A DNA stretch of 49,405 bases from an uncultured Prochlorococcus sp. (GCA_902565305.1 CACFEJ010000009.1:1-49405); one strand, 5' to 3'; counted from the first letter of the stretch, positions 9,599-21,838 are shown. Numbers and translations: made by a program. The notes: generated by a model not told the origin, from the letters alone.

Positions 9599-10113
9599 TG
9601 AATAAATTTTTTATAAAAAGATTATCCATAATAAGCTTTATTTTTATCCCAATTATTTTTTTGTGGAACCCTACTTGGCTTGGATTTTTAGGTGTTCAGC
9701 CATATTGGCCATTATTTTGGTTATTGCCTTGGTCAATGATTAATGGATCAATCAATGGATTAATATTTGGTTTGTTTTTAGGTCTCATCTTAGATTCTTT
9801 AACTTTAAATGAAAGTTTTACTCAAATACCAGGCTTAATTTTGTGTGGTTTTTTGTTTGGGAGAATTAAATTACATAGCGATATTTTATTGGGACATTTT
9901 AGGTATGGTTTGATTTGTTCTTTTGGTAGTTTTTTATGTGGGACTCTTTATTGTTTGCAAATTTTGTTTAGAAATTATTCAGATAGTAATTATTTAATGT
10001 TGATTCCTAGTATTAAAAATATCTTAGCGGAAGTTTTTTTGACAGGTTTTTTTGCTCCCTTTATTTGCTCCCAACTTTTAAGAATGTTTAAATTTTCAAG
10101 AAGAAAAATATAG
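9598..10113 (+). CDS. mreD: Rod-shape protein MreD (putative)
   Basis: A hydrophobic protein of 171 aa beginning MNKFFIKRLS, with about five membrane segments, in the position where mreD always follows mreC. An in-frame ATG at 9568 lies inside mreC. The TAATG overlap at 9596-9600 marks the more likely start. Sequence identity within MreD families is low, so the name rests on topology (FGLFLGLILDSL and LCGFLFGRIKLH are MreD-like) and operon position. A hairpin that could end the operon follows immediately. Confidence 0.85.
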   Translation: MNKFFIKRLSIISFIFIPIIFLWNPTWLGFLGVQPYWPLFWLLPWSMINGSINGLIFGLFLGLILDSLTLNESFTQIPGLILCGFLFGRIKLHSDILLGHFRYGLICSFGSFLCGTLYCLQILFRNYSDSNYLMLIPSIKNILAEVFLTGFFAPFICSQLLRMFKFSRRKI

Positions 10114-10118
10114 TTATA

Positions 10119-10140
10119 AATTTTGCCGAGAGGTAAAATT
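10119..10140 (+). terminator. Hairpin after mreD, possible weak terminator
   Basis: A 9-bp stem (AATTTTGCC with GGTAAAATT, one G-U pair) closes a GAGA loop of the GNRA type, 5 nt past the mreD stop. The following bases, GTTTGAAAAA, form only a poor T tract, so it may stabilise the 3' end rather than terminate efficiently. Confidence 0.4.
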
Positions 10141-10297
10141 GTTTGAAAAAATTTTATGTATTTTCAAATCATTTAAAATGTGTGTAAATCTTAGGAATAT
10201 CTGTTTGAGGGTTCGTAATGTTATATTTTTAATTGTTAGAATAATAATTCAATGCAATAGTTCTTTGCTTTGAAATATCGAGAAATCTTTTTTAACT

Positions 10298-11044
10298 ATG
10301 TCAAAAGCAAGAATTTTAGTTGTTGATGATGAACCTGCAGTTTTGAAGGTATTAGTTACGAGGCTTCAATTAGCAGGATATCAAGTGTATTCAGCCACTA
10401 ATGGAGAAGAAGCTCTTGAGTCTTTTCACAGGGATTCCCCAGATTTGATAGTTCTTGATGTTATGCTTCCAAAAATGGATGGATTTGCTGTTTGTAGAAG
10501 AATTAGAGCTGAGTCAGTAGTTCCAATAATATTCTTAACCGCTCTAGAAGCCATTTCAGAGAGAGTTGCTGGTTTGGATTTAGGAGCTGATGATTACTTA
10601 TCTAAACCATTTAGCCCTAAAGAGTTAGAGGCCAGAATAGCTACAATTTTGAGAAGAATGGGGCCAACTGTATCGGTTACTGAAACCAAAGAAGTTCCTT
10701 CTGGGAAAGGAGTTATGAAATTTGGAAGTTTAGTTGTTGATACTAATCGCAGACAAGTTTCTCGAGCTGGAGATAGAATTAGTCTAACTTATACTGAATT
10801 TAGTCTCTTAGAGTTATTATTTGACGAACCTGGTAAGGTTGTTCCTCGAGCAGAAATTTTGGAACAGCTGTGGGGCTATCCTCCTCGCAGAGCGGCAGAT
10901 TTAAGAGTTGTAGATGTATATGTTGCCAGACTAAGAGGTAAATTGGAACCAGATCCAAGAAATCCAGAATTAATATTAACTGTTAGAGGAATTGGTTACG
11001 CATCTCAGAGAGTTGGCGAAACAGCAACATCTTTGGCAAGTTGA
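10298..11044 (+). CDS. OmpR-family response regulator, RpaB/RpaA (Ycf27) type
   Basis: A 248-aa two-component regulator. The receiver has acidic residues D10-D11, phospho-acceptor D54 in LIVLDVMLPKMDG, T80 and K102. A winged-helix DNA-binding domain starts near residue 145, with YTEFSLLELLFDEPGKVV and ending TVRGIGYASQRV. The linker stretch ISERVAGLDLGADDY followed by SKPFSPKELEARI is closest to RpaB (Ycf27), yet the N-terminus lacks the usual RpaB extension. Picocyanobacterial annotations have used rpaA for such genes, so I leave the symbol blank. Likely targets are light-responsive photosystem genes. No kinase gene is adjacent. A 184-nt leader lies upstream. Confidence 0.88.
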   Translation: MSKARILVVDDEPAVLKVLVTRLQLAGYQVYSATNGEEALESFHRDSPDLIVLDVMLPKMDGFAVCRRIRAESVVPIIFLTALEAISERVAGLDLGADDYLSKPFSPKELEARIATILRRMGPTVSVTETKEVPSGKGVMKFGSLVVDTNRRQVSRAGDRISLTYTEFSLLELLFDEPGKVVPRAEILEQLWGYPPRRAADLRVVDVYVARLRGKLEPDPRNPELILTVRGIGYASQRVGETATSLAS

Positions 11045-11094
11045 GCAATAGTCTGATAATTTTATTAAATAAAACAAATATATTAAAATAAATT

Positions 11095-12633
11095 TTGTCT
11101 GATATAAAAGAAGCGCGCTTACAAAAAGCTAGTTCACTAGTTAATAAAGGATTTGCTTCTTACGCACAGAGCTTTAAGGTATCACATACTACTAGTTTTC
11201 TTATTAAAGAATTTGATTATCTAGAAAATGGTCAAGAGGAAGACTTTAGTGTTTCTATTGCTGGTAGAGTTCTGGCAAAAAGGGTAATGGGCAAAATTGC
11301 CTTTTTCACAATATGCGATCAAGAAGGTCAGATTCAGCTTTATCTAGATAAAGGGATTATTAATCTCAATTTAGAAAAACAAAAATTACTTTCTTTTGAA
11401 GATCTCAAGGAAATAGTAGATATTGGTGATTGGATAGGCGTCTATGGAACTATTAAAAAAACTAATAAAGGTGAGCTTTCAATTAAAGTAGAAAAATGGG
11501 AAATGTTATCCAAATCATTACAACCTCTCCCAGATAAATGGCATGGATTGACTGATATTGAAAAAAGATATAGACAACGTTATTTAGATTTAATAGTAAA
11601 TCCTCACTCTAAAAATGTATTTAAAACCAGAGCTAAATGTATAAGTTTTATAAGAAAATGGCTAGATAATAGGAATTTTTTAGAGATAGAGACTCCAATT
11701 CTGCAATCTGAAGCAGGTGGTGCTGAAGCAAGACCATTTATAACTCATCACAATACATTAGATATTCCGTTGTATTTAAGAATAGCTACAGAATTACATT
11801 TAAAGAGAATGGTTGTTGGAGGTTTTGAGAAAGTATATGAATTGGGAAGAATCTTCCGTAACGAGGGGATAAGTACAAGGCATAATCCAGAATTCACCTC
11901 AGTTGAAATTTATGAAGCTTATTCTGATTATGTAGATATGATGAATTTAACTGAAGAATTGATTAAAGATATCGTAGCTGATGCATGTGGATCTTTAATT
12001 ATAAATTATCAAAATAAAGAAATTGATTTTTCTAGGCCTTGGTTAAGAATATCCATGAAAGATATTGTCAAAAAATACACAGGGATTGATTTTGATTCTT
12101 TCAGTGGAGACTTTCTAGCAGCAAAACAAGCCGTTAAAAATATCAATATTGATTGTTCTAATAAAGTAAATACTATGGGAAGACTTTTAAATGAGGTCTT
12201 CGAGCAAAAAGTAGAATCAAAACTTATAGAACCCACTTTTGTTATTGATTATCCCGTTGAAATTTCTCCTTTAGCTAGGCCTCATCTTGATAATAAAGAA
12301 ATAGTTCAGAGATTTGAATTATTCATTGTTGGTCGAGAACTGGCAAATGCGTTTAGTGAGTTGATAGATCCAGTAGATCAAAGAGAAAGAATGCAATTAC
12401 AGCAATCTCTTAGAGATGAAGGAGATCTTGAGGCTCACTGTATAGATGAAGATTTTTTGAATGCTTTAGAGATTGGCATGCCGCCTACGGGAGGATTAGG
12501 TATAGGCATTGATAGGCTAATTATGTTAATTACTAATAGCGCATCAATTAGAGATGTAATCCCTTTCCCATTGTTAAAACCAGAAATAACTTCCAAAAAA
12601 AGTGAAAAATTACCCTCGAATGAAGTAAAATAA
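11095..12633 (+). CDS. lysS: Lysyl-tRNA synthetase, class II
   Basis: Charges tRNA-Lys. The 512-aa protein has an N-terminal OB-fold anticodon-binding domain ([20 protein letters not shown]) and a class IIb catalytic core. Motif 1 is near [20 protein letters not shown], motif 2 is [20 protein letters not shown], and motif 3 is [16 protein letters not shown]. The start is TTG at 11095, giving [10 protein letters not shown]; no in-frame ATG precedes the OB fold. It lies 50 nt downstream of the response regulator and 29 nt before a small conserved gene. Confidence 0.96.
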   Translation: MSDIKEARLQKASSLVNKGFASYAQSFKVSHTTSFLIKEFDYLENGQEEDFSVSIAGRVLAKRVMGKIAFFTICDQEGQIQLYLDKGIINLNLEKQKLLSFEDLKEIVDIGDWIGVYGTIKKTNKGELSIKVEKWEMLSKSLQPLPDKWHGLTDIEKRYRQRYLDLIVNPHSKNVFKTRAKCISFIRKWLDNRNFLEIETPILQSEAGGAEARPFITHHNTLDIPLYLRIATELHLKRMVVGGFEKVYELGRIFRNEGISTRHNPEFTSVEIYEAYSDYVDMMNLTEELIKDIVADACGSLIINYQNKEIDFSRPWLRISMKDIVKKYTGIDFDSFSGDFLAAKQAVKNINIDCSNKVNTMGRLLNEVFEQKVESKLIEPTFVIDYPVEISPLARPHLDNKEIVQRFELFIVGRELANAFSELIDPVDQRERMQLQQSLRDEGDLEAHCIDEDFLNALEIGMPPTGGLGIGIDRLIMLITNSASIRDVIPFPLLKPEITSKKSEKLPSNEVK

Positions 12634-12662
12634 TTAAATCAATCCAATACGAAATTTTTTAA

Positions 12663-12908
12663 ATGAGTGGTGAACGTGTTGGTTTCCGTTTCAAACACGC
12701 GGATGCAGTAGTAAAAAGAAATCCTCAAGGCCGATCAAGAAGGGGATGGGTTATTGAACCCGTAGAGCAAACTACAAGTAGAGGTACAAAAATGCCTGCA
12801 TACAAAATTCGTTGGAGAGATAGTGAGAGGCCAGAAACTGTATTGCAGCATATGCTAATTGCAGATCCAGATCCTTCACCACCACCAAGTTCAGTAAGTT
12901 TAGATTGA
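12663..12908 (+). CDS. Small basic conserved protein of unknown function
   Basis: This 81-aa protein is unrecognised beyond resembling a short cyanobacterial conserved hypothetical. It is strongly basic in the first 45 residues (FRFKHADAVVKRNPQGRSRR) and ends in an acidic, Pro-rich tail (DPDPSPPPSS). The alternation of short hydrophobic strands (GWVIEPVEQ, YKIRWRDSERPETVLQHML) suggests a small SH3-like beta barrel of a kind that could bind RNA or a protein partner. It follows lysS by 29 nt on the same strand and faces smpB, so translation-linked work is possible, but this is inference only. Confidence 0.75.
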   Translation: MSGERVGFRFKHADAVVKRNPQGRSRRGWVIEPVEQTTSRGTKMPAYKIRWRDSERPETVLQHMLIADPDPSPPPSSVSLD

Positions 12909-12934
12909 TATTCTCAATAATACTGACTAATCTT

Positions 12935-13429
12935 TTATCTCTTTAGTGCAGAGTTGATTTCTTTTTTTATGCTTTTTTGTTTTTCATCTTGTCGTTTGTC
13001 ATGTAATTTTTTCCCTTTGCCAACTCCAATAGTTAGTTTTATCCATGAGCCTTTTAAATAAAGAGATAATGGAACAATAGTCATTCCTTTTTTTTCAGTA
13101 TTAGATTTCATTTTTATAATTTCTTTTTTATGTAGAAGCAACTTTCTATTTCTTAGTGGATCATGATTAAAGAAAGACCCTACATTTTTATGTGGTGAAA
13201 TGTGAACATTTAATAATAAGATCTCACCATCTCTGAATGAACAGTATCCGTCTCTTAAATTTGCTTTTCCGTTTCTAATGGACTTTACTTCAGTCCCTAA
13301 AAGCTCAATTCCAGCTTCGATTGTTTCAGATATTGCATATTGAAATTTTGCATATCTATTATCAGCTAGAAGTTTAAAATTATTTGCTTTATTAGTATTT
13401 TTTTTAACTTTGTTTGAATTTTTTGCCAT
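12935..13429 (-). CDS. smpB: SsrA-binding protein SmpB
   Basis: A 164-aa SmpB, the tmRNA partner that rescues stalled ribosomes. The OB-type core shows [33 protein letters not shown] and [10 protein letters not shown]. The basic C-terminal tail ([16 protein letters not shown]), which mimics mRNA in the decoding centre, is intact. About 15 extra Lys/Asn-rich residues precede the core. Only 26 nt separate its stop from that of the convergent small protein. tmRNA itself is not in this window. Confidence 0.95.
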   Translation of the reverse strand: MAKNSNKVKKNTNKANNFKLLADNRYAKFQYAISETIEAGIELLGTEVKSIRNGKANLRDGYCSFRDGEILLLNVHISPHKNVGSFFNHDPLRNRKLLLHKKEIIKMKSNTEKKGMTIVPLSLYLKGSWIKLTIGVGKGKKLHDKRQDEKQKSIKKEINSALKR

Positions 13430-13481
13430 TTTAGTTTTAAAAAATCTTTCTACTCAGAACAATTGCAATTAACCTTTCATT

Positions 13482-14540
13482 ATGGCAATAATTTCTTCCA
13501 ATATAGGCGATAATGACTTTTCTTTTCGTAAAAAAGAACTTAGGCTAGTTGATTCAAAAAACATTCCAGAAGAAAAGAGAAATAATAATTTTAACTTAGC
13601 CAGGCCTCGTAATTTAAAAGAATTTATAGGCCAAGAACAACTTAAATCTTCTTTAAGAATAGCTATAGATGCTTCAATTATTAGAAAAGAACCTTTGGAG
13701 CATACTCTTTTATATGGACAGCCTGGTCTAGGTAAGACTACTCTTGCTTCTTTGATAGCCCACGAATTGAATACAAAATGTAGGATTGCAACTGCACCAG
13801 CAATTGAAAGACCAAGAGATATTGTAGGTTTACTTCTTGGATTAAAAGAAGGTGAAGTTTTATTTATCGATGAGATACATCGCTTAAATAGGTTAACTGA
13901 AGAGTTGTTATATTCTGCAATGGAGGATTTTAGACTTGACTTAACTATGGGAGCTAATAGGGGAGCCCGTTGCAGAACAATTAATCTTCCTAGGTTTACT
14001 CTGATTGGCGCGACAACTAAATTAGCCTCAATAAGTGCACCTCTAAGAGACAGATTTGGGATATCTCAGAAAATTGAATTTTATACATGTGATGAATTAA
14101 AACAAATTATTGTAAATTTCTCCCGATTAATAAACCTTAATTTAGAAGATGAAGCATCTTATGATTTAGCAAAGATATCTCGAGGGACTCCAAGAATTGC
14201 TTTAAGATTATTAAGACGAGTTAGAGATTATGCTCAAGTTGTTATGAAAACTAATACTATCTCAGTGAATTTAATAAAAAAAGCTTTAAATTCTTACAAA
14301 ATAGACGAAAAAGGATTGGATTCTTTAGATAGACACTATTTATCTTTTCTTAATCAAAATAATAATATTCCAACTGGCCTTGATTCAATTGCATCTGGGT
14401 TGGGCGATGATTCTTCAATGTTAGAATTTGTGGTTGAGCCATATCTCATTAAAATTGGTTTTCTCACGAGAACTCCTCGAGGGAGATTGCTTACTGCTTT
14501 GGGGAAAAAGTACATTGATTCAAAAGATGATAACTTTTAA
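13482..14540 (+). CDS. ruvB: Holliday junction DNA helicase RuvB
   Basis: The AAA+ motor of the RuvABC branch-migration complex. Within 352 aa: Walker [10 protein letters not shown] at about residues 79-87, Walker [10 protein letters not shown], sensor 1 IGATT, the arginine finger region PLRDRFG, and the C-terminal winged-helix domain with [13 protein letters not shown]. The first 40 residues form a loosely conserved extension typical of cyanobacterial RuvB. Its 3' end overlaps the start of the TPR gene by 14 bp, which suggests translational coupling. Neither ruvA nor ruvC is adjacent. Confidence 0.96.
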   Translation: MAIISSNIGDNDFSFRKKELRLVDSKNIPEEKRNNNFNLARPRNLKEFIGQEQLKSSLRIAIDASIIRKEPLEHTLLYGQPGLGKTTLASLIAHELNTKCRIATAPAIERPRDIVGLLLGLKEGEVLFIDEIHRLNRLTEELLYSAMEDFRLDLTMGANRGARCRTINLPRFTLIGATTKLASISAPLRDRFGISQKIEFYTCDELKQIIVNFSRLINLNLEDEASYDLAKISRGTPRIALRLLRRVRDYAQVVMKTNTISVNLIKKALNSYKIDEKGLDSLDRHYLSFLNQNNNIPTGLDSIASGLGDDSSMLEFVVEPYLIKIGFLTRTPRGRLLTALGKKYIDSKDDNF

Positions 14541-15315
14541 AAAAGTTAAGGTTTGTTTTTTATTAATTTTTATTTTTTTTAATATTTTTTATATTGCACC
14601 ATGCTATTCATTATCTTTGCGAGAGGATTTGTTTCAAAATGCGTTAGATCTTAGTTCAAGCGGAAAATTTCATCTCGCTTTACAAGCATGGAATCAATAT
14701 CTCGATTCTTATCCTGATGACGCTGCAGGTTTTAGTAATAGAGGAAATGTCAGACTTGTTGTAGGAGATGTTAAGGGATCAATAGATGACCAAAATAAGG
14801 CAATAAGTTTTAATCCTAGTGAAATAGATCCTTACATTAACAGGGGGATAGCTGAAGAATCATTGGGTTTATGGTCGGAAGCGAAAAAGGATTATATGTT
14901 CGTTATTTCCCTAGATAGTAAAAATTTCTCTGCATTATATAATTTAGCTAACGTCGAAGGATCTACATCCCATTGGGATAAAGCAAGAGATTTATTCTCA
15001 AAAGCTGCTTTATATAATCCAGGATTTGCCATGGCTAGGTCAAGTATGGCGTTAGCAGATTGCCAGTTGGGAAATATTGATGAAGCTGAAAAAGAATTAA
15101 TAAAGTTAATTAGACGTTATCCAACTTTTGCAGATGCTAGGGCAGCTTTAACAGCTTTGAATTGGTCTAATGGTGAAGCTGGTAAAGCAGAGAGTAATTG
15201 GATAGCGGTAACTGAATTAGATCCTAGATATAGTGATGAAGAATGGTTGAAAAAAATAAGAAGATGGCCTCCACAACCAATTAAAAATTTAATGAATTTT
15301 ATCGATTTAAAATAA
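14527..15315 (+). CDS. Exported TPR-repeat protein
   Basis: A 262-aa protein with a signal peptide (basic ITFKKVKV, hydrophobic core [13 protein letters not shown], likely cleavage after PCYS) and four to five TPR units from about residue 28 to 225. Clear TPR helices include [20 protein letters not shown] and [19 protein letters not shown]. An upstream in-frame ATG at 14428 lies within ruvB and would bury the signal peptide, so 14527 is the better start. TPR proteins of this kind act as periplasmic or thylakoid-lumen assembly scaffolds; the partner is unknown. Confidence 0.82.
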   Translation: MITFKKVKVCFLLIFIFFNIFYIAPCYSLSLREDLFQNALDLSSSGKFHLALQAWNQYLDSYPDDAAGFSNRGNVRLVVGDVKGSIDDQNKAISFNPSEIDPYINRGIAEESLGLWSEAKKDYMFVISLDSKNFSALYNLANVEGSTSHWDKARDLFSKAALYNPGFAMARSSMALADCQLGNIDEAEKELIKLIRRYPTFADARAALTALNWSNGEAGKAESNWIAVTELDPRYSDEEWLKKIRRWPPQPIKNLMNFIDLK

Positions 15316-15318
15316 GTA

Positions 15319-16503
15319 ATGAATAGAGATCAGTTACATAAGAAAATTGATTCGTTTAATGATGAACTCATTAACTTAAGAAGACATATTCATGAACATC
15401 CGGAATTAAGTGGACTTGAAAATCAAACGGCGATCTTGATCAGTGGTTTTTTAAAAGATATTGGTTGGAATGTTAGAGAATCTATAGGTAGGACTGGAGT
15501 TATAGCTGATTTTGGTCCCCTAGATAAAGGTATTATAGGTTTAAGAGTGGATATGGATGCTTTGCCAATATTTGAGGAAACTCAATTAAGTTTTTCTTCC
15601 AAAGTAGATGGTGTCATGCATGCTTGTGGTCACGATTTGCATATCTCGATTGGATTGGGTGTGGCAAAAATTATTAAGGATTTAAAACTAAATTTTGGGA
15701 CTCGGATAATTTTTCAGCCCGCCGAAGAAATTGCGAGTGGAGCTAGATGGATGATTAAGGATGGTGCAACTAATGGTTTAACCCATATTTTGGGAGTTCA
15801 TGTCTACCCGGATTTATCCGTAGGGACTATTGGTATTAAAGAGGGAAGTTTAACTGCAGCTGCTGGAGAACTTAATGTTGAGATTAAAGGAAAATCTGGC
15901 CATGGTGCTCGACCTCATGAAGGAGTTGATGCTATTTGGGCGGCATCTAAAGTTATCTCAGGAATTCAAGAATCAATAACACGGAAGTTAGACCCTCTAG
16001 ATCCAGTAGTAATAACTTTTGGGAAAATAAATGGTGGCAATGCATTCAATGTTCTCGCAGAAAAGGTTAGTTTAACTGGTACTGTTAGATGCACTAATCG
16101 TAAAGTATTTACGAATATTGGTAATTGGCTAAATCAAAATATCACTTCTTTAGCTAATAGTTGTGGAGCTGATGCAAAAGTAATATTTAGAGAAATTACT
16201 CCTTCAGTTAATAATAATTCTGCAATTAATAGAGTCCTCAGAGAATCGGGAATTAAGGTTTTGGGTCAAGAAAATGTAATCGAATTACAAAAACCATCAT
16301 TAGGAGCAGAGGATTTCGCTGAATTCTTAAATGAAATTCCTGGAGCTATGTTTAGGCTTGGGGTTTCTAGTTCCAATGGATGTGCTCCTCTTCATAGTTC
16401 TAAATTTGATCCGGATGAAAGAGCTATTGCTGTTGGAATTAAAGTAATAACAGAATCCATAGTAAAATTAAACAACGAAAAAATTAATACTATTGGTAAA
16501 TGA
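15319..16503 (+). CDS. M20-family amidohydrolase (hippurate/IAA-amino acid hydrolase type)
   Basis: A 394-aa zinc peptidase-like enzyme of the M20D group that removes acyl groups from amino acids or related amides. Ligand motifs are present: HACGHDLH with the metal Cys/His, PAEEIASGARWMI with the Glu pair, the HVYPDLSVG strand, and the late GAEDFAEF plus LHSSKFD. The dimerisation domain starts at about residue 180 (SGHGARPHEG). No signal peptide, so it is cytoplasmic. The substrate cannot be told; N-acetyl amino acids are one option. It starts 3 nt after the TPR gene and overlaps the next gene by 4 bp (ATGA). Confidence 0.88.
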   Translation: MNRDQLHKKIDSFNDELINLRRHIHEHPELSGLENQTAILISGFLKDIGWNVRESIGRTGVIADFGPLDKGIIGLRVDMDALPIFEETQLSFSSKVDGVMHACGHDLHISIGLGVAKIIKDLKLNFGTRIIFQPAEEIASGARWMIKDGATNGLTHILGVHVYPDLSVGTIGIKEGSLTAAAGELNVEIKGKSGHGARPHEGVDAIWAASKVISGIQESITRKLDPLDPVVITFGKINGGNAFNVLAEKVSLTGTVRCTNRKVFTNIGNWLNQNITSLANSCGADAKVIFREITPSVNNNSAINRVLRESGIKVLGQENVIELQKPSLGAEDFAEFLNEIPGAMFRLGVSSSNGCAPLHSSKFDPDERAIAVGIKVITESIVKLNNEKINTIGK

Positions 16504-16715
16504 AAATTAATAAAAGATTCATTTTATCTTTTGTGGCTCCTTTCATGATCTTCATATCTGCCATCGGATTAATATTTAGGGATAATTCTAAGAAGATTTT
16601 TTATTTACCTATTGGCCTAATGGGGATTGTAATTATTTTGGAGAGGGGTATAAGCAGACAATTAAATAGAAAAAATATTTTAAAAAAGATAAAGTCTTTT
16701 CAAAAAATTCAATAA
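16500..16715 (+). CDS. Small two-helix membrane protein
   Basis: A 71-aa protein with two hydrophobic segments (about residues 6-26 and 33-48) and a basic C-terminal tail (RQLNRKNILKKIKSFQK). It overlaps the amidohydrolase stop through ATGA, the usual sign of coupled translation. The layout and the segment LPIGLMGIVIILERG resemble short cyanobacterial DUF3188-type proteins, but that match is from memory and weak. Function unknown. Confidence 0.65.
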   Translation: MKINKRFILSFVAPFMIFISAIGLIFRDNSKKIFYLPIGLMGIVIILERGISRQLNRKNILKKIKSFQKIQ

Positions 16716-16782
16716 AATTATTTTATTTATTTTCACGCAATATGAGATGACTTATTTTTAGAAAAGAGCTATTAATAAGATA

Positions 16783-16870
16783 AATACTAGGGGTGCTAAG
16801 AAATTTAACTTAGCTGAGATCATACCCTTTGAACCTGAGTCATTAATTTTGATGCAGGGAAGTGGAGATT
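16783..16870 (+). promoter_or_regulatory. TPP riboswitch (THI element) of thiC
   Basis: The conserved pyrophosphate and pyrimidine pockets are visible: CTGAGA at 16814-16819, ACCCTTTGAACCTGA at 16824-16838 and GGGAAGTGG at 16857-16865. A P3 hairpin forms from TAAG and CTTA flanking the left arm, and P2 from GGGGTG with the ACCC run. The aptamer ends about 43 nt before the thiC ATG. No clear terminator stem with a T tract follows, so control is more likely at translation initiation or mRNA stability. Thiamine pyrophosphate would switch thiC off. Confidence 0.93.
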
Positions 16871-16906
16871 TGATCAAACTTTAGTAATAACACTTTTAAA
16901 AATTAA

Positions 16907-18283
<1,377 letters not shown>

Positions 18284-18297
18284 TTATCAATTACAAG

Positions 18298-20304
18298 TTA
18301 TAGAATTTCTTTCGTTTTATTAACTACGTTTTCGACTGTAAATCCAAAATTTTTCATACATTCTCCACCTGGTGCTGATGCACCAAACCTATCCATAGTG
18401 ATACAAATACCATCAAAACCTGTATATTTATGCCAACCAAATGAATGAGCAGCTTCTACTACAACTCTCTTTTTCACACTACTGGGTAAAACACTTTCTT
18501 TGTAAGATTCTTCTTGCTCTTCAAAAAGTTCTACACAAGGCATAGAAACAACTCTAATTTTTTTACCTAAGCTTGAAATTTCCTTACTTGCTTCGATGCA
18601 AAGATTTAGTTCGCTTCCAGTACCAATAAATATTAGATCTGGTGTACCTTCGCAATCCGAAACTATATATCCTCCTAGGGCAACTTTGTCGATCGAGGTA
18701 TTTTCTTGATTTGGCATACCTTGTCTACTTAAACAAAGGGCAGAAGGTCTTTTTCTATTTTGAATAGCAAGTTTATAAGCTCCGCTTGTTTCATTTCCAT
18801 CTCCTGGTCTGAAAACTAGCATGTTAGGCATGGCACGAAGTGAAGGGATAGTTTCAATAGGTTGATGAGTTGGGCCGTCTTCTCCTACACCAATTGAATC
18901 ATGGGTTAATACATAGATGACTCCAAGTTCGCTGAGTGCCGAAAGCCTCATTGAACCTCTCATATAATCGGCGAAAACAAGGAAGGTCCCACCATAAGGA
19001 ATAAGACCACTATTGTGATAGGCAATGCCATTAAGTACAGCTGCCATTGCATGCTCTCTTACACCAAAGTGTAAATATCTTTTTTCAGGACTATGAGGCT
19101 GAAATGAACCGGTTTCTCCTTTGATGTCTGTGTAGTTAGAGTGAGTTAAATCTGCGGATCCACCAATTAATTCAGGTAGGTTAGGACCCAATGCACCTAA
19201 ACATATTTGTGAATGCTTTCTGGTGGCTAATCCTTTATCATCAGGTGTATAAGAAGGGAGATCAGAGTCCCAATTTTCAGGTAATTGGCCTTTTAACATT
19301 CTGTATAATTCGGCTCCTTCTGAGGGATATTTGTTTTGATATTCTTCAAATTTAGAATCCCATTCTTTCTCTAAATTTTCACCTTTGTTTATTGATTTTC
19401 TAAAATGCGCATATACTTCATCGGGTATTTCAAATGGAGCATATTCCCAATTTAGAAACTCTCTAGTTAATGCAGCTTCTTCTTCTCCAACAGCTGCTCC
19501 ATGAATGCCAGCAGTATCTGATTTATTTGGAGAACCATAACCTATGATTGTAGAAATTTTTATAATTGAGGGCTTGTCTGTAATTAATTTTGCTTTTTCA
19601 ATAGCTTCAGTGATGCCTTTAACATCATGATTCCCATCTTCAACATGTTGTACATGCCATCCATAAGCTTCGTATCTTTTTAAGACATCTTCTGTAAAAG
19701 ATACGTCGGTTCTCCCATCAATAGTAATTTGATTATCGTCATAGAGTGCAATTAATTTTCCAAGCTTAAGATGACCAGCTAATGAGCAGGCCTCTGATGC
19801 AATACCTTCTTGATTACAGCCATCACCCATTATTACGTAAGTATAGTGATCAACGATATTGCAATCAGGCTTATTAAATTTAGCTGCTAAATGTGTTTCA
19901 GCTATTGCCAAACCAACTGCATTTGAAATTCCTGCTCCAAGAGGCCCAGCTGTAACTTCAACACCTTCAGTTTCGAATGTTTCTGGATGTCCAGGAGTTT
20001 TTGATCCCCATTGCCTAAATTCTTTAATATCTTCAATGGAAACTGATTTATATCCTGTCAAATGAAGCAAGGAATATAACAGCATACAGCCATGACCAGC
20101 TGATAATACAAAACGGTCTCTATTGAACCATTTTGGGTTATTAGGGTTGTGATTAAGTATGTTTTGCCATAATGCATAACCCATAGGAGCACATCCCATG
20201 GGTAATCCAGGATGTCCACTATTAGATTTATTTACTGCATCTACAGCAAGCATTCTTATACTATTTACACAAAGTGATTCTAATGAAACAGATGCAGCGA
20301 CCAT
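18298..20304 (-). CDS. tkt: Transketolase
   Basis: A 668-aa TPP-dependent enzyme moving two-carbon units between sugar phosphates in the Calvin cycle and pentose-phosphate pathway. TPP/Mg-binding sequence [20 protein letters not shown] is followed by [10 protein letters not shown]. The pyrimidine domain holds [17 protein letters not shown] and [18 protein letters not shown], and the C-terminal domain [15 protein letters not shown]. It is the last gene of an acpP-fabF-tkt run on the minus strand, with a 43-nt gap after fabF. For a phototroph it is essential for regenerating ribulose bisphosphate. Confidence 0.96.
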   Translation of the reverse strand: MVAASVSLESLCVNSIRMLAVDAVNKSNSGHPGLPMGCAPMGYALWQNILNHNPNNPKWFNRDRFVLSAGHGCMLLYSLLHLTGYKSVSIEDIKEFRQWGSKTPGHPETFETEGVEVTAGPLGAGISNAVGLAIAETHLAAKFNKPDCNIVDHYTYVIMGDGCNQEGIASEACSLAGHLKLGKLIALYDDNQITIDGRTDVSFTEDVLKRYEAYGWHVQHVEDGNHDVKGITEAIEKAKLITDKPSIIKISTIIGYGSPNKSDTAGIHGAAVGEEEAALTREFLNWEYAPFEIPDEVYAHFRKSINKGENLEKEWDSKFEEYQNKYPSEGAELYRMLKGQLPENWDSDLPSYTPDDKGLATRKHSQICLGALGPNLPELIGGSADLTHSNYTDIKGETGSFQPHSPEKRYLHFGVREHAMAAVLNGIAYHNSGLIPYGGTFLVFADYMRGSMRLSALSELGVIYVLTHDSIGVGEDGPTHQPIETIPSLRAMPNMLVFRPGDGNETSGAYKLAIQNRKRPSALCLSRQGMPNQENTSIDKVALGGYIVSDCEGTPDLIFIGTGSELNLCIEASKEISSLGKKIRVVSMPCVELFEEQEESYKESVLPSSVKKRVVVEAAHSFGWHKYTGFDGICITMDRFGASAPGGECMKNFGFTVENVVNKTKEIL

Positions 20305-20347
20305 TGTTTTAAAGTAAGTTAAGTTGGAAATACAGAATTGGTTGTCT

Positions 20348-21592
20348 TCAATTCATTTTGCTGAAAGCAAGGCAAACATTGTGACCACCAAAGCCGAAAG
20401 AATTAGAAAGAGCAACTCCTACTTGAGTTTCTCTTGCATTATTTGGTACATAATCAAGATCACATTCAGGATCACGATTTACGTAGTTAATTGTAGGAGG
20501 GATAAAATTATGTGTCAAAGAAAGTATACAAGCTACAGCTTCTATACCTCCTGAGCCTCCTAGGAGATGACCTGTCATCGACTTAGTAGAGCTTACAGGA
20601 ATGAGGTAAGATCTGTCTCTAAAAATAGATTTAATTGCAGAAGTTTCATTTTTATCATTAGCTGATGTACTTGTTCCATGAGCATTTATGTAATCAACTT
20701 TTTCAAGGCTAAGACAAGCGTCTTCAATTGCTAATTTGATAGCTTCGGCGCCTCCAATTCCTCCTGGAGATGGAGCAGTTATATGATGAGCATCACATGT
20801 TGTTCCATAACCAACTATTTCTGCATAAATTCTCGCATTCCTTTTTTGTGCATTTTCTAAAGTTTCTAAAACAAGAATTCCAGATCCCTCTCCAATAACA
20901 AATCCATCTCTTTCTGCATCAAAAGGTCTGCTAGCAGTCTGAGGGCTTTCATTTCTGGAAGAAAGAGCTTTGGCACTGGCAAAACCAGCTACTCCGAGAG
21001 GTGTAATACTTGCTTCTGCTCCCCCACAGATCATTGCATCTGCTTTCCCAAGTTGGAGTAATCTAAAAGAATCACCAATTGCATTTGAACCAGCAGCGCA
21101 AGCGGTGGAAACAGAGGAACTTGGTCCTTTTGCACCTAAAGCGATTGCAGCCAATCCAGTGGCCATGTTTGGAATCATCATTGGGACTGTAAATGGACTT
21201 ACTCTTTTAGGCCCTTTATGACTCAATATTTGAGCTTGACTTTCCATAGTTAGTAAGCCTCCAACACCAGAACCAATAATCACTCCAATTCTTGATGCAT
21301 TATCTTCAGTAATTTTAAGTCCTGAATCATTAAAGGCTTGCTTTGCAGCAATAACTCCAAACTGGGAAAAACGATCCCATCTTTTGGATTCTTTAGCTTC
21401 AATAAAATTTTCAGATTGAAGATTTTTTACTTCTGCAGCAAATTTGCAGGGATGTTGTTCAGGATCAAAGAGAGTAATATCTGAAACCCCATTAGTACCT
21501 GTTTGAAGACCGACTAAATATTCATCAATGTTATTACCAATTGGAGTTACTGCTCCGATACCAGTAATAACTACTCGATGGAAATTTGGCAT
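20348..21592 (-). CDS. fabF: Beta-ketoacyl-ACP synthase II (FabF)
   Basis: Condenses malonyl-ACP with acyl-ACP in type II fatty-acid elongation. In 414 aa the Cys-His-His triad is visible: [26 protein letters not shown] and [12 protein letters not shown]. The glycine-rich [10 protein letters not shown] run near the C-terminus is intact. It starts 6 nt after acpP, the standard fatty-acid pair. The protein is of normal length with no obvious oddity. Confidence 0.96.
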   Translation of the reverse strand: MPNFHRVVITGIGAVTPIGNNIDEYLVGLQTGTNGVSDITLFDPEQHPCKFAAEVKNLQSENFIEAKESKRWDRFSQFGVIAAKQAFNDSGLKITEDNASRIGVIIGSGVGGLLTMESQAQILSHKGPKRVSPFTVPMMIPNMATGLAAIALGAKGPSSSVSTACAAGSNAIGDSFRLLQLGKADAMICGGAEASITPLGVAGFASAKALSSRNESPQTASRPFDAERDGFVIGEGSGILVLETLENAQKRNARIYAEIVGYGTTCDAHHITAPSPGGIGGAEAIKLAIEDACLSLEKVDYINAHGTSTSANDKNETSAIKSIFRDRSYLIPVSSTKSMTGHLLGGSGGIEAVACILSLTHNFIPPTINYVNRDPECDLDYVPNNARETQVGVALSNSFGFGGHNVCLAFSKMN

Positions 21593-21598
21593 CCTAGA

Positions 21599-21838
21599 CT
21601 AACCTTTTTTTTCTTCGATGAATTTTACTGCATCGCCAACAGTTGCTATTCCTTCAGCTGCTTCATCAGGAATTTCGATATCAAATGCTTCTTCAAGGGC
21701 CATGACTAATTCAACAGTATCTAGAGAATCTGCACCTAAATCATTTTGGAAATTTGAATCTGATTTGACTTCTCCTGCTTCAACGCTTAATTGTTCTGAA
21801 ACAATAGAACAGACTTTTTCGAGGATTTCTTGTGACAT
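21599..21838 (-). CDS. acpP: Acyl carrier protein
   Basis: A 79-aa acidic four-helix carrier. The phosphopantetheine Ser sits in [20 protein letters not shown], followed by the IEIPDEAAE recognition helix. It delivers acyl chains to FabF, encoded 6 nt downstream. ATG start; the upstream 133 nt are shared with divergent psaC, so the two promoters probably sit back to back in that gap. Confidence 0.97.
   Translation of the reverse strand: MSQEILEKVCSIVSEQLSVEAGEVKSDSNFQNDLGADSLDTVELVMALEEAFDIEIPDEAAEGIATVGDAVKFIEEKKG

Noticed and set aside
14428-14526. Upstream start for the TPR protein
   Set aside because: It would add 33 residues out of frame from ruvB and hide the evident signal peptide.
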